A DNA stretch of 64,000 nucleotides from Sipunculus nudus (Eukaryota; Annelida; Sipuncula; Golfingiida; Sipunculidae), in the NCBI GenBank assembly GCA_026874595.1, contig CM049319.1, forward strand, positions 65,406,417-65,470,416. Reading direction: 5' to 3'. The position numbers and the translations under genes are program-made. Each line of letters opens with the position of its first letter. Positions within the stretch are counted from its first letter, which is position 1. Shown here piece by piece: positions 25,908 to 41,400 of the stretch. The notes beneath the pieces are model-generated. The model was not told the origin of the DNA, made no database searches, and was given only the letters and a program-made list of their open reading frames with translations.

Positions 25908-28900
25908 GAAAGGTAGTTACCCTACGTTGTAAAGTGCTCTATGGCCTGCAGACTAGGCCAGAGCGGTATATCACTGAAGAAGTTGTATCTTTACAATGGT
26001 GTTTTCTTCAGTGTTATATATATATCCATATATAAAAAGACACAGTGGTCCTCACAGAAAAACATGTAGTCCTCATGATTTATTTTGTATTCATTCTAAA
26101 AAAATTAGTCTTTAAATAAAATCAAATTCAGGTATAGGCAACAAAGTTTTAAATCTTAATTAAATGTCATCCCTGCACTTACTTTCCCTGCATTGCTTTG
26201 GCCTGAAAACCTGGGGACCAGTTCAAACAATAATGCACTGGCCCGAACAATAGCGTAGTCAAACTGTGGATCATGTGTCGCTCGACCATGGACCCATGCA
26301 AGGTACAAGGAAATAATTTTGTAATAACTAGGGCTTTAAGACCACCTTTGTGTAAATCAAAAGCATTCACACTGGTTAAAACTGACCTGTCTGATCAGAC
26401 CACCTGTGGTTTAAGACTGCTTTTGGCCAGTCCCATGGGTGGTCTCATAACACAGGTTTCACTGTAACTGATTCCATGCAAGTGAGTTTAATTAAATGTT
26501 GGAGGTTGGTAGATAAATGACAGATTCTCTTTTGGATGGCCATGTACCATCAATGTAATTACACATGGGCAGCTGACGATATCAATACGATATTTGGCAG
26601 TGTATCATGATGTCTAAGTGCACCGATGAATCTTTACAGCCCTAATATAATTTTATTAGCATCATCTATGTCCTTACCAAAATTTTATGTTGATGATAAT
26701 AACTCATAACAGGGATACTGAAAAACATGGTGGGGATTGGAGAGCCCTGGTTGCTACAAACATTCACACAATGCAGACCTTACAAGTATAATTTGACATT
26801 TGTGTTGTTATAACATGTCAATGTTAGGGGTGCAATGTAAAGCAAGTAAACCAACACAGCAAATGTCAAAACACCAAGCTTGCTGCAGTCTTGGCATGTA
26901 AATTACACTAAAAACTAAATTCTGAAGAAATTTAACAATAAGTTTCACCTTTACATTGTTGCATTACATGTATTGTAGTTATAAATAGCAAAATTTGTGT
27001 TTGCATAAAATTATTAAAAATACAAGGAGAAGGGTGAAAATAAAAATGAAATCATTAAGAAATTATTATAATTCATATCATAAGTTTCAAGTGAAACAGC
27101 TATGATTAATATTATTATTATCAGCCAGGTCAGGGGAAGCAGCATCCAGACACAGCAGAAATGTCAATCAAAGTCTAATTGACAGAGCTATATACAGAGC
27201 ACCATCCCAGGAAGCCACATCAGTCATAAAATACAGACATCAAGCTCTCACCTCCCTCTGTACGTAGATGAACCAGGTACAACAACAGGAAAACAGGTTA
27301 GAGTCACTCAGAGGCACCCAACAATCAGCCCCTCCCTCATATCCCCTTCCCACTGAGTTTGTCACAGGCAAACACCAGTCATTAAAATCAATTTTACTGA
27401 AACCACTTTTGATCTCAGGTTAAAGTCACCCAACAGACTCCCTCGGAAACAGCGTTTCCAAAAAGGAAATTTAGAATCAAATGTAAAACACTAGCTAACA
27501 GGTATTGTCCATTTAAAATTACCCATGGCTCATGATGTTCAAGTCATTTTTACATATATTGGTGTTTGGGTCTCAGTCATTTTGAGGCCGTGCCAAAACA
27601 CTTGACTCTACATTATCCTTCCAACAGTGTAACATAGAGACACTGAGCCCTTCCTGGCCCTAAGCTGGTTTCACTAACAAGTGACCTAAAACTAGACCCC
27701 TTCCCCCTTTTTCAGTCCAGCCCTAAGTTCGATTCACTAGCATGTGACCCAAACCACTTCCTAAGGGTGCAGAAAGTGATCCCTCTTTGGTCCAAAGTTA
27801 CCGGTATATTCATTTGAAAACTGAGCCCTCAAGGGTCCAAAGTTAGCGTTAGCTTCACTTGCAGGACACCCAAAATCAAGCCCTCAGTCCCCAGTCACAA
27901 TTCAGATTCACTCACAGATGACCCAAAACTGAGTCCTCCCTGGTCTTAATTAAGTTAGATTTACTTGAAAGAGGCCCTAAACTGAGGTCTTGCCTCATCA
28001 AAAGTTAGATTCATTAGTAGGTGACTCATCGCTGAGCCCTCTCTAGTTTTCAAGGATAACAAAATTTATGTGAATATGTGTAGCACTTCAGATTATTGTT
28101 TTTCATTCATGTGGCTCAAAATAATTTTCAAACAGAATTAGGCCTAAGGCACAAAGTTCCAAACATTTCAATAAGCAAGCAAAATAAAACAAGTTTTTTT
28201 TCAGGTATAACAGTGAACTGTTTTGGCCTTGTGAGTGATAATTTCCCTATACTTCAACTAACTGTATGACCTAAGGCTTGAACCTGAGAACTGAAAGAGT
28301 GTAATCCAGTGTATTTGCAAAGGGCTACATAACAATCTATCTGGAATTCTTTCTTGGAAAACCATCAATAAATGTACACAAGACTAAAAACAAATAATGC
28401 TTAACAGTGGACTGGTGTTTGCCTTAACAACCCAAAACCACAGACTTGAAAAGATGAACATTTTATCTGACTCCAAGCAACATTTATATTACCAGTTTAA
28501 CAATGAAATATGCATACAACTGTTTTATCACATTCAACAGCATCATAAATGTCAGCATGAGTTAAGAGCACAACAAACTATTAAAGGGGCCCAATCACCT
28601 ATTTGACCTTTATAAACTATAGGTAATCCCTTGGAGCTTTCATAAAAAGAAAACATTGATATTACCCCACACAAGCTGATTGTTTTGTTTATATCAACGT
28701 GTTTATAATATGTGGGGGCCCGCCAAAATAATCTAAACAAATTCAAAAAGGGCATCTGGCAGTAAGTCAGATAAGCCAGTGTTTTGCAAATGGTGTTTTG
28801 CAACAAGTGACCTTTCTATCTCTGCATAAATGCAACCTATCATCTTAGGTTACGTTTTTCCCGTTTGTCAACATTGCTATGTTTACATACATGTTGATGA

Positions 28901-31900
28901 TAAACAAGTTTATATATCCTTCAGGAAGGCCTTATAGGAACTTTTCACAACCAATATAACCCTTTGATCATTTATGTATACACAGAGGAAGCAAGAAATC
29001 ACATAAATTCTTTGTCAAAAGGTTGGTGATTTGGCACCTTTAATAGATAGACTTGACATGTTCAATACAGATTGGATAATTGTTTTGCAGTTTTATTGAG
29101 TCATATGCAGATAATATAGGGAAAATCTATGAAAAATAATTTTAACAAAATATGATGCTGTTAAACTGACAACATGATTCATGAAAATTCCCACTCATTT
29201 GCTTTCCTCACCAAAGGTGATCAATCACCTACAGTGTGTTCAAGGCCATCCTTCTTTTGAAGGCCACCGATCACCCCTCAAGAACTTTGAATGTGATCGT
29301 TCACTTCTGGTGTACTCATATGGTATAATCAAACAAGATCAGGCAGATCACCTGACACCACTAGAAGCACTATTTTAATGGCATATTACTGGGGTTCTGG
29401 CAAGCAACTTATTCAAAGATAAAGCTTCCTAAATTAAGTCTGCACAGACCTAGGAACTATACTTTTTTGGGATTAGGAACATTAAATTAAAGAACAATGT
29501 ATTGGGAACATATTGTTCCAATCTGAACATATATATATTCATATTAAACATTAATATTCCTCAACTCAACTCTTTTCATTGTAATTATGTACAGCATGAA
29601 ATATGCTCATTTTAATCATATCATAGGAAGGAAACATGCACTAGACTTGTACCTATCAGTATTATGGCCCTAATAGTTCAGCACCATTATGCACCATTCC
29701 AAAATGGCTGTTCTGATAGACTGGATAATGCTCTTTTTTTATCACATTGCTTTAACAGTATCTCATCTCTTTTATTAATCATTACATAAGAAAAAAAAGA
29801 CTTAAAGGTTGAGAGTTTTGAGAGCATTGTGGATTAATACTGGATGAAGAAGTCTACTCATATAAACGAGATGCATCAGCCACAAAGAATAGAATACCTG
29901 TGCCTGTCTGTTGGTATAGTTGGTGGTGTCAATGCAGAAGGCCATATGAACATAGGGTAATGTTGTGAAACAAGCACCTGCACCAATAGCTAAAGAGTAG
30001 ACCATGAAGCATGGCACATGCCACCATTTCGAAAAGAATACATTATGCTGTAAAGCCACAGTGAAGCATATACTGAGAGACTGCTTAGACACAGCTTGTG
30101 GCATCTGTACTAAGCTTTTTTAAACCATGTTTTTGTTCAATTTACATGCATGTTTAGCTAACCATGAAAAGTTCTGAACATTATATCACACTTCAGAATG
30201 TAGATTACACATTAAATTAAAATTTTTAATTATAAATTTTCCATGAACTGTCACCATACTTACCAAGTGGTGACACCTAATCATATAACCTGTTATACAT
30301 TCAGTAAACTCCACCTTATGTGCACCTCTATATTACAGGCACCTCTATATTACAGGCACCTCTATATTACAGTAACCTCTTTATTACAGGCATCTCTCTC
30401 TTACAGCAACCTCTCAATTACTGACATCTCTATTACACACTTGAAGCAGTCCTAAGTAGTAGACTTTAAGGTTAGTGACCCCTCTAATACAGGCACCTCT
30501 TTATTACAGACAGATACCATCAGTGTCTGTTACTGGGAGGTTCCACTGTACATAGTATTTGGTCATTTTGCTCTCTCAAGAGAAAGTGACCATGCTATAT
30601 TATGTCTTTATGTGCTGTATACTAATCTTTATTTATTATAACTCTCAAAGGGTTATAAAACTGTGCTGTGAATAGCCAGGTTTTTAATGAAACCTGCAGC
30701 AGTTTTGAGAGTCAACAACTCCAGTGCCTGTGATACAGCTCATATAATACCGTGAATAAAAATGATTGTTTCACTAAGTCCAATGTAGTTGAAGCCTCTG
30801 ATGGTAAACTATATTCCTTAACTATATTTCAATAAAAGAAATACTATAATATGTGCATCTAAAAGGGATTTAATTTTAATTAATTATCAGCTTCTTTTTT
30901 TCATATACTACAAAGGCTAAGAAATGTAGACAGATTTATATAATTTTTTTTTAGTTTTCTGGGGATTGAGCCTACCATCAGAGTTTCAACTATGTAGTCC
31001 TTAGTGAAACTGTCTGACTACTGTTGTTTTCAGCATTAATTAACAGCCTACAATTGTTAGTTGTATTTTTTTCTATAATTTTTTATTTGTTGTAGTCTAA
31101 TGTAGGTTACTGATGCACTGAATATGTACAGAGCTTACACCTTCATTATACCCAAGGTAATTGCCTACTCCTGCATCAACAGTCCTTGTTTCTGAGAATG
31201 ACCAACAAAAGCTATTTCATGAGAAATATGAATGACAGACATGTGGACCAATCAGGTGGCTTGATTACAATCACTCATTCCCAGGATGCATTGCTTCTTA
31301 TACTGGGTAGTACCCAGAATGCACTGTTTTAACAAAAAGTCTGTTAAATTTCTTTAAGATTAATGATCTTGCACTGTTGGATCATTAAATGGGTCTGACC
31401 ATGCAGATCATGGTTTTAAACATCTTCAGTATCTGGTGAAACTGGGCCATTAATTCAAAATGCAGAATTGTAACAGGTCCAAAAGTACAAAATATTCCAT
31501 TCAAACAATTCCAACTGTTTTTTTTTTTATTTCATTTCAAACATTTTTTTAAACTGTCATTAAAGTGTCACCATGGTGAGAATATTAATGGAAATGAAAG
31601 TCAGTATAAAATAGATATTTTAATAATCTATCGAATATATTTATAAACAATATCCTTTATGACAATATTGACCTGTCCTTTGAGAGTGTCAAAATGAAGT
31701 GGATGTTCCATTAAAAAAAGTGCTCATGCTTAGTTTTACACCATAAGAGGTTTGTGTTAACAGAAATCACTTACATGTGTTACTTGCAGATGCAATGGAT
31801 AATGAAATTATGATGATTAAGCAAAATGCTTCAAGTTTAGGGCATTTACTTTGAGTGCCTGTTAAATATTGCAATTCATCATGCAATTTTATCATATTTC

Positions 31901-34900
31901 ACATATCAAATCAGTATTTGTTCATTTTCATTAAGGAGAGTATACAATTGCTGGCTTTATTCACCAAGCTTCTCTGTTCTATTGCTGTGGCCAAAATTAG
32001 CATTTTTTCCAAAATTAGAAAAAAACCAACAGGTGTACATGAGAAGTGGAATGAAGCAATAGATTGCCATCTATTTATAGTTCTCACAATGAATCCTGTT
32101 GCTATTGGCTGCTATTGTTTGCTGCCCTGCCCCGCGGGAACTCATGCATATTCATGAAATAGCAGTGTTGGCTGTTCTTTGAACCAAGGCCTATCGCCTC
32201 ACAGAGTCACAAGACTTCCTTGGGTTTAACTATGATGAGGGTATGGTCCCCTCACATCTAGTATCACAGATAAATAAAGATTAAAGAGGATATAAGCTGT
32301 TAGGCGGCATGCAGGGTTTACTTACCAAATTGTCTAAAATGGGCTGCAAACATAAAGTAAGAAACAAGTGTGCATGGTGGTGGGGAAACAAAACCTCTCT
32401 CAAATGTGCATGGAAATGTGTCAAACCTCACCAGCAGATGTCTCTGCAGAGTGAGGGGAGCCCACCTGAAATTCTGGTTCAGTGCATCAAACTGATGTGC
32501 ATAAAATAAGATACCCTCAAGATGGAGTTTATTTTTTAAATTAGGAGCTGCAAGGTTTATAGTATCGTTCTTTCCATCAGCATGAAAAATGAAAAAAAAA
32601 TCTGTGATTCTCCCAATCTAAAAGTTCTCTATGTGAATTTGTATGGTTTTCAAGTTACAACATTTCTTTTGTGACATAAAGTAGTCAGTGGTGAAGTACA
32701 ATCTTTATGACTACTGATTTTCTTGCAAACTCTTAATTTATTTCTTTACCCTGTACTTGCTTAATTTAACAAAATACAGCAATTAAATAAACTCTATATT
32801 GCTAAAAATAGGCTAAACATTCAGCCTCAATATACAATTGTTTCTAATATGGTTGTTTAAATAGTTGTTTATATGATAAACCAACTGTGTTTAGAAAAAA
32901 AAGTTTGGAGAACTTGATACAATTAAAAGTAGTTTTTGACGATACCCGTTTTTCGTTTGATTTTCAATGGAAGTGTGATACATATACTGCTTCCAGGGAA
33001 GTTGACAGTTTATTCTTAATTTAATTTCCATGGAAACCCAAATAAAAAATTTTAAAAATTCTGGCAGCTTCTGCTTTGTTCAACTTTCTCAGCACTGAAC
33101 CAGAACTCCAACAAATGTATCAGTTACAAAATAAAGGGTATGTGCACTGGTGCTTGTACTGGAAAGGCAACTTAGCAAAAAACATATATACATAAAAACT
33201 ATTTATATTTATATGACAATTACACTGTTTGTATCATTTACGTGGTAACAAAAAACTAGAAATAAAATGCAGGTATGGTTTCATTTTTTGGTATCAAACT
33301 AATCAACATCGGATCAATCTGTCAATATAACAAGCACCAAACAAAATATTGACCAATTTTGAATTTTATGGCAAAACAAATAATTTGGCCGGTCTATACT
33401 ACACACTACTTACTATACATAGCAACAAACAATACATATCTATGTGGAAACTGTTACGGTACATAGATCAACCTGAACACAATGGTACATTGATCAACCT
33501 TAAGTCACAACAGAACAGCATAAATAAAATATTGCTAATTATATTTATATCAAACTTTCAGTTCACTTTTGCTTGTATGTGAAAGCACAGAGACAATGGT
33601 GTATATCAGGATCTATCGGGCCATAAAGATCTGTGCTATGTTGTTTCCAGGATCAAACACGGTAAATATTGTTTCTGTTTCCTTAGTGAGTGCAAGTGTC
33701 CCCTTGGGCAATGCGTTGGATCGTTTCTTGGTAAATATTAGGGATTCATGTTGTTACTGGATTTACTTGTATCTGAGGGCACTATTCCTACTGAACTTTT
33801 TTGGTCAAGTTGAATTATTAAGCTTGTGTAAAAGAAAAAGAAAGACTTTTTAAACTCTCCCTTGAGATTTTTCAAACAGGTAACCATAATAGTGAAACCT
33901 AGTATGGCACATAATACAGGTTGATCAATATTTCTGAGGAAGGCCAGTTACTAGCTTGGCCTACAACATATAGAACCAAGTCAATCAAAGTTAATAAAAT
34001 TATGTAATAAACCAATGTTAATTAAGGGGAGAGGGTTACAGGCCCCAGGAATCTGGTCCCTGATGAAATATTTTGATCAATTAATAAAAAAATTCTATAA
34101 CTTGTTATCTCTGTGTATATATTAAAGCAGAGGTTAAACTTTTCCTCTTGTTTGTCTTTAATTTTCTTCGTTTATCAGTTTACATGATATCAATAATTCA
34201 TAAATGACTTTCAATTAAAGAAAGATAAGTTTCCTGAGACATGGACTGTTAATTCAACTGGATCCAGGAGCTAATGTTTGGCCAGAAAACAACCAAAAGA
34301 ACTGGCACCTGGTGGGAAGTTTTGGTACTATTAGGAATATATAACTTTATGAAGGATGTAATTAATACATTTTGAAGGTAGATTAGATTGAAATAAAAAG
34401 CTTTTGGCATTCTAAGTGAACACTACTAGTCATCATTATAATTACAATATTATAATAACTATATGATTAAGTTCAATTCTATAAATAACAAACTGAGTGA
34501 ACAATTAACTTATAGGGGAACTCTTTTTACTAAAATAATTGTATATTCCTTAATATATGAAGACAATGCATGTATTCATCCACATGAACAGGAGCATCTG
34601 CCAATATGCTTTATTTTATAAAGAAATAAAGAGTTAGTAATGGTGAGACCATCCCAAAGACATTAATCCTGACAGTATGTTAAATTGTGAATAGATATAC
34701 CCAAAGTGCAACCATAAACCGAAAAAAAAACCCAATGTGGTAAAACCTGAACATGAACTTGTAACATCAAAGTGCATACAAAATGTAATAAATATAACAA
34801 ATAATGAAAAAGTATTTACCATCAAGCTCGATGGGGATTTCTCCGCGCAGCATAGCCTTAAGTCGAGTGATCTCGGCTTGATATTCCCTCAACATGGCAT

Positions 34901-37900
34901 CCTTGGGATCTTCGTTAATCTTGGGTTTGTTCTTGATATTTTTAGCACGGTTAGCATAGCGTAATGTGCTGAGTGTCTCGTCATAGTTATTGTCTGCTGG
35001 TGAGAGACACGCTACCATCAACGTTTTTGTGTTACCTCCCAGCGAGTCTTGTAACAATCTCGTCAGTTTTGAGTCTCTGTATGGAATGTGCTTACTCTTA
35101 CCGTCCACTAAGGCGGATATCACGTTACCCAGCGCCGACAGCGACAGGTTGATCTTTGTGGCTTCCTTCAAACGCGATCCTGTTGCACCTGTATAAACGA
35201 GAAACATCACCGTGGTAACACTCTGGCAAATGGTAAAAGCAGCAGACTAGTAATTTTTTAAGTATTTATTTTATTCTTAAATGATAAATCCATGGCCTAT
35301 TGATGTCAAAAGACATTAAATGAAAATGAAGGTAATCCTTTGATAAGGATGATTCGTTATAATTTCAGAACATTCTGGATTTCAGGTTTTGTGATGCAAT
35401 GCACTACCAATAATTCTGAAGTCTTAACCTGTCCTTAAGGCCCTATTATAGCAAATCTATGAGGTTCAATCCAGATAAATTTCAACCTTTAGTGGTTGAC
35501 TGCATGAAAATACAACCAATGTAGTAAATTATAAAGAAAACAGACCAACCATTGACATAATTGAATATTCAACACAACACTTCTATTCTATCACAACAAC
35601 ATTTTCTCTCTTATTACCTGTTTTTGCCTGTCTTTCACTACCGGCCAAATCCACCAGGTTGAGTTTTCCGGCCCTGATATGCTCTTCCCCTTTTTCATCA
35701 GGTTCACACATTTCTATGTGAACCGTGAATATAGAATGGCTGCGAGATGAGTCTGCGTTCATCAGGGTCGCTCCTGTCGCTCGGTTCTTCCAGCCCCGGT
35801 CCATAATGTGTTCACAGTCTTTTACATTTTTACAAGGATGCATTGATAAACCTTAAATTCAGAGAAAGTGGAAAAGAGTGAATACAAAATTACAAAATAT
35901 TAAATACATATTTAATTTTTTTTTTAAAGGAAATAGTTTAAAAATATATCAAATTTCCTACAAGTATAAAGATTAATAACAAATGATAAAAACCTGAATG
36001 CAAGAAGGTATATAATAGAAAAACTGGATTTTTAATTTTCACATTTTCTTCTTTTATTACTATTTTCATGCATAAATCTACTTCACAAACATACTGATAT
36101 CTTTGTTAATTAACATATTATAGCCTTAATTGCTATTCTTTCCTGCTATAGCAAGGTACTTGAGTGAAATTTAAAGTATTTTCAAGGCAATTTTTAAACT
36201 TAGTAACATTAATGCCCTTTCAAAACCTTGAAAATACATGATAAGATTTCAGGATTTTTAAGCTGCCAGTAAACCCTGCCAGTAAAATGACACTTGTGTA
36301 CAAGTGTACAAGTGTACACACCTTGTACATAGACTCCTTTTTCTGGGTGTTCTTTAAGATCTAACTTTTGCTTCACGTCTTTACCGAGCAGATCACGAAT
36401 CTCCTCATTGTAGATCTCCAGGTAGGAAGCATGGACCAGGTACTTCACATTATCCATGGACATGATTGTCTCAAAAATATGATCAAATGCTCTGCAATCA
36501 TAATAGTAACAGCACTCAAAAGCTGTTAAATCAAAAGCAGTAGAAAAGCTCTACAATCATAAAAGCTGTTACATCAAAAACATGATGAAATGCATTGCAA
36601 TCATCAAACTCAGTCAGCACTTAAAAGTTGGTACACTGAAAATATGAACAAATGCCCTGCAATCATCAAATGTCTTAGAACTTTAAAGTTGGAACACTGA
36701 AAATATGATCAAATGCCCTGCAATCATCAAATGTCTTCTTAAAAGTTTGAACACTGAAAATATGAACAAATGCCCTGCAATCATCAAATGTCTTAGAACT
36801 TTAAAGTTGGAACACTGAAAATATGATCAAATGCCCTGCAATCATCAAATGTCTTAGAACTTTAAAGTTGGAACACTGAAAATATGATCAAATGCCCTGC
36901 AATCATCAAATGTCTTCTTAAAAGTTTGAACACTGAAAATATGAACAAATGCCCTGCAATCATCAAATGTCTTAGAACTTTAAAGTTGGAACACTGAAAA
37001 TATGATCAAATGCCCTGCAATCATCAAATGTCTTAGAACTTTAAAGTTGGAACACTGAAAATATGATCAAATGCCCTGCAATCATCAAATGTCTTCTTAA
37101 AAGTTTGAACACTGAAAATATGAACAAATGCCCTGCAATCATCAAATGTCTTAGAACTTTAAAGTTGGAACACTGAAAATATGATCAAATGCCCTGCAAT
37201 CATCAAATGTCTTCTTAAAAGTTGTAACACTGAAAATATGATCAAATGCCCTGCAATTATCAGTGTGTCAGCAGTTGGTACATTGAAAATAGGAATAAAT
37301 GCCCTGCAATCATCAAATGTCTTAGAACTTTTAAGTTGGAACACTGAAAATATGATCACATGCCCTGCAATCATCAACTGTCTTAGAACTTTAAAGTTGA
37401 AACACTGAAAATATGATCAAATGCCCTGCAATCATCAAATGTCTTCTTAAAAGTTGTAACACTGAAAATATGATCAAATGCCCTGCAATTATCAGTGTGT
37501 CAGCAGTTGGTACATTGAAAATAGGAATAAACACCACATGTAATAATGTAATTGCAACACTTGAAAGTTGGTAAATAAAAAATATGAACAAACACCATGA
37601 AATAACATTTCTTTCCCATTGTACTGGCCATGATGTCAGTGAAGTATTCTTTGGGGGATAATGATTATAAACCAGCAGAAACACTTTTTGATAAACTATT
37701 AATCTCAGTCAATAGCGTTTAACAATGTGAAATTTCATATATATAAAAAACAAATTTCTTCAGATATATGGTTAATGAAAAGGGAGAAGACTTTATTAAA
37801 GTTTTACTTAATTATTTTTATTGGGAATATATGGACTATATCATGCATGCCAAGCAGGTGTAATGAAAGGGGAGGAGACTGAATAAGCAGATCTGGCTCT

Positions 37901-38312
37901 AAGAGTCAGTGAGGTATTTTCATACCTGCAACCTGGGACCATTTAGTCATTAATGCATGCACTCACAATTTGGGTCAAGGAGTTAATACTAAGTAAGGTC
38001 TTCCATCTGTTTTATTTCTAGTCAATAAACAGCGATTTCAGACCAACCACTTTCGTCTTCTGAAAATTTCAGATAAGCAGTCATAATTTTGGTTAATTAA
38101 TTTCAATATAAGATAAAACCTTTTTTGATAAGCAGTACTGTTTTGAAAAAAAAATGCATTCCATTGTACAATAATATTTGTACAAGTAACAATCAAGCAC
38201 ATAAACTTGTACATGTACTGGGTCTGAGCTTATAAGTTGTCAAACAAAGATAAAACAAATATAAGCAAAATGTACAAAGAACTGTGTCCATGTTGCTATA
38301 TTCCTGAGCATG

Positions 38313-38405
<93 letters not shown>

Positions 38406-41400
38406 GTTCGGGGACAACAACAGCTAATGCTTGAATTTTTCAGGACAATGGGTGCATCCAGTTAATTCTACCTTATATCCAAGCAAGGGCTGTCATAATT
38501 ACCTCGACCCTGGAGGTTATGTTTTCACCTCTTTTTGCACTATGATAAAATTACTGAAGCTTTAAATTACTGAAGCTACTTTCAGGTGGGATGGACCATG
38601 GACCAGGGAAGACCACATTAAATTTAAGTGCAGATCAAGACAAGGGGATGTATCAAGTAGCTAGGATTGTTTTCCATTGGTTAAGGTACGCTCTCTTTTG
38701 AGTACTTTTCTAGTTAAGTTAGTGTAAAACGCCCAATAGAAGATGCGTCCTCAATAGAAGAAACACCCAAAGTTTGCCTTCTTATGGTTTGCTTCCTGGC
38801 ATCACCTTGTTTCTTTTATTCTATTTCATACAATTTGTAATAATGAAATGCTCATGTTTCAGATCATTTTGTGGTGAAAGAACACTGTGAACACTTCAGT
38901 GATAACTGTTAAATACTGCAGTTGCCTTTTTGTTCATGAGGGTTTAAAATATAGGATATTCACATAAGAGAAAATTATCACAAAAATAAAACCTTTATGA
39001 ATTAGAGGTCCAATCGACAAAGTTAGGTTGGAAGGCAAAAGAATAATAGTAAAAATAATAACAGATTGTGTATATATTGTCACCCATAAATCAAAGATTG
39101 CAAGTACAAATGATACCAGATCCTTCCAATAATGTGCCAATAAATTTTTTAATTCCCTTGGGTCAATGTTCGCAGTGATTATGATTTGGATGTACATATT
39201 ATTTAATATAATTAATTCATATAGAAACAGATATACTCTGTGTAGTTTATTATAAGATGAAATCGTGAGAATTGAACCCTTGCAAAACTGAAAATAAGAT
39301 ATTAAACCCCGCAAATATAAAGCCAACCCTGGCATTTGATTCACACCTAGTGATTTTATAATTAATGACTTCTGGGTTCCTCTTCATGAAGTCAAACGGA
39401 TGGTGCTATTTTTGCTGACAATGTATAATTGCAATTGTAATATATTCCTTGACCCCACAGCATCATGTTCAACACATTGATACTGAACAGACTGTTTCTC
39501 ATATACTAAGTACATTTTGTAATTAAATTTTTGTGCTATGCATGGGGATATCAGAACACCCTCCCTCCCCCCCCCCCCCCACCTGACTGAAAATTGATTT
39601 GGAAAATGTGGACTAAATACACATAATTGGAATACCATGTTCAACCCAACTCACATAAAACTCTGCTCCTAAATTGTTATGTAAAGGAGGTATTTAGTTA
39701 TGGATATTATGCATGACAAGGGTTAATTTTGATATAGGCATTAATAGTTTCAACCCAAACACATTACCTGTAATAATTGTTAAATATCAGAAAACAATGT
39801 TTGTTTTGAAGGTATGAACAAAACCATGCACCTCAGGCAGAGGTTAAGTCAAGGTAGCTTTTATTAATCAATGAATGTACCTGAGGCTGCAGAATGACAG
39901 TTATTGCCATGGTGCTGACTGAATGATGGATATCTCTCAATGACAGATTGTTTGATCAATACACTATTTCAAGGAAATGTAATATGGAGAAGGAAATTTG
40001 AACTCTTCTTTCCATTTCAGATCTTCAACCCCCTGGACTGTGTAATTACCCTTAGCATATACTGTAATAGGATATAATATAATAATGTGATACCTACAGC
40101 TCCAAACATTCAATGGTTTCAATGATCTCACATTAATATATGGAAATTTATTGTCCATTGTCCACATTTACCACAATGTAAAGGGATCTGAGGGGAAAAA
40201 TCTTGACTAGTGTGGTACCAGTCCATTATTTTTACAGTCACACCTTTACAAAATATTTATATAATTATTAATTTTGTGATAAAAATTAAAAATTTTCTTA
40301 GTCCTATGCAAACTTCCTATGGTAGTAAAATGAAGCAAACCAAGATAATGTTGTTGGAACTAGTGCTTTAGTGGAAGGAGTTGTACTTGTAGAATGAATG
40401 CAGGGTGACCAATGGGCAAGTAGTGCAACAGATTTACCAGTTTTTTAGTACCAGGTATGTATTTACTGATACTTTCATATGATTTTGAATATGTATAGGC
40501 CTATACTGTACATATTAAAGTATGAAGGTACAAAACAACCAGTCAAAAAACTGTCAACAGTATTTCAGAATGGACCTCTACTTGATGCCTGATAAAATAC
40601 CTGAAAGCCCCCATGCAACATGCATATATGCCACAAGTGCTTTAATTATTTATAACCCAGTTTAAGTACACTCAAGCTCAACTTATTAGGTATTTTGATC
40701 AAGGAAGTGCAGTGCAAATTCTGCTCAAGAGTTATAAACTGGAGGGATACAGTTAAGGAAGTACCAACTAAATTCTGCTGAAGGAGAGCAAAAAAGGAGC
40801 CATATGAACCTAATAGCCCAAATTCTTTCGGGGGGGGGGGGGGGGGAACCAGATAAGGAATAGTCATCTGCATGACACAGGCATGACTGTAACTCTTATG
40901 GTAACAAATGGTTATATTTCTCAGTATATAAGCCAGCCCTTGTTGGCAGTTACGTAGACATTAAAATTGATTCATGACTGCCATTTGATAACACAGAGTT
41001 TTATTAACAAAATTCAAGGAAACTCCTCACATGTGACTGTGTTATAATGAGCATGCAACAAAAAGTGTGTGTGTGCACATGTGTGTGTGAATTCCTTTTT
41101 GAAGGCCAAATTGCAGAGACAAATGATAAAAGTTTTATTGGATCATTGCCAGCAGGCAGTTTAAACAGAATAAATATGATATGAATTAAAATTCATATTA
41201 AACAAATATCACTTCTATTGTTTTTCTAATTAAGCCTGCTGCCAAATGACCAGATAATGTCAACAGACTTGACGTAGGGGATGCCCGAGTATGAAAATAC
41301 CTTGAACTTCACTGAAGTGTGTTGTTACCTGGCACAAAGTCAATACCTGTCAGTCTGTGGGGCCCTGATCTATTATAAAGACCTGTAATTACATGAATTA

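Noticed and set aside
25915-26017. Hammerhead ribozyme of a Penelope-like element next to the TA tract
   Set aside because: The conserved catalytic CTGATGA and GAAA boxes are not both present; only a simple 10-bp stem is seen.
29802-30104. 100-codon open frame (minus strand) with a membrane-like stretch
   Set aside because: No recognised homology; lies in KIF17 intron 5. Frame length is unremarkable for 64 kb.
36492-37684. Open frames repeating [14 protein letters not shown]-like segments
   Set aside because: They are the out-of-frame reading of the exon 3-boundary tandem array, interrupted and without a plausible promoter or full-length product.
38193-38434. Tyr/Ile repeat open frames on both strands
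   Set aside because: Translation of a (TA)n microsatellite.
38934-39344. 136-codon hydrophobic open frame (minus strand)
   Set aside because: AT-rich intronic sequence; Ile/Leu/Tyr richness is what random AT-rich DNA gives, with no recognised motif or splice context.
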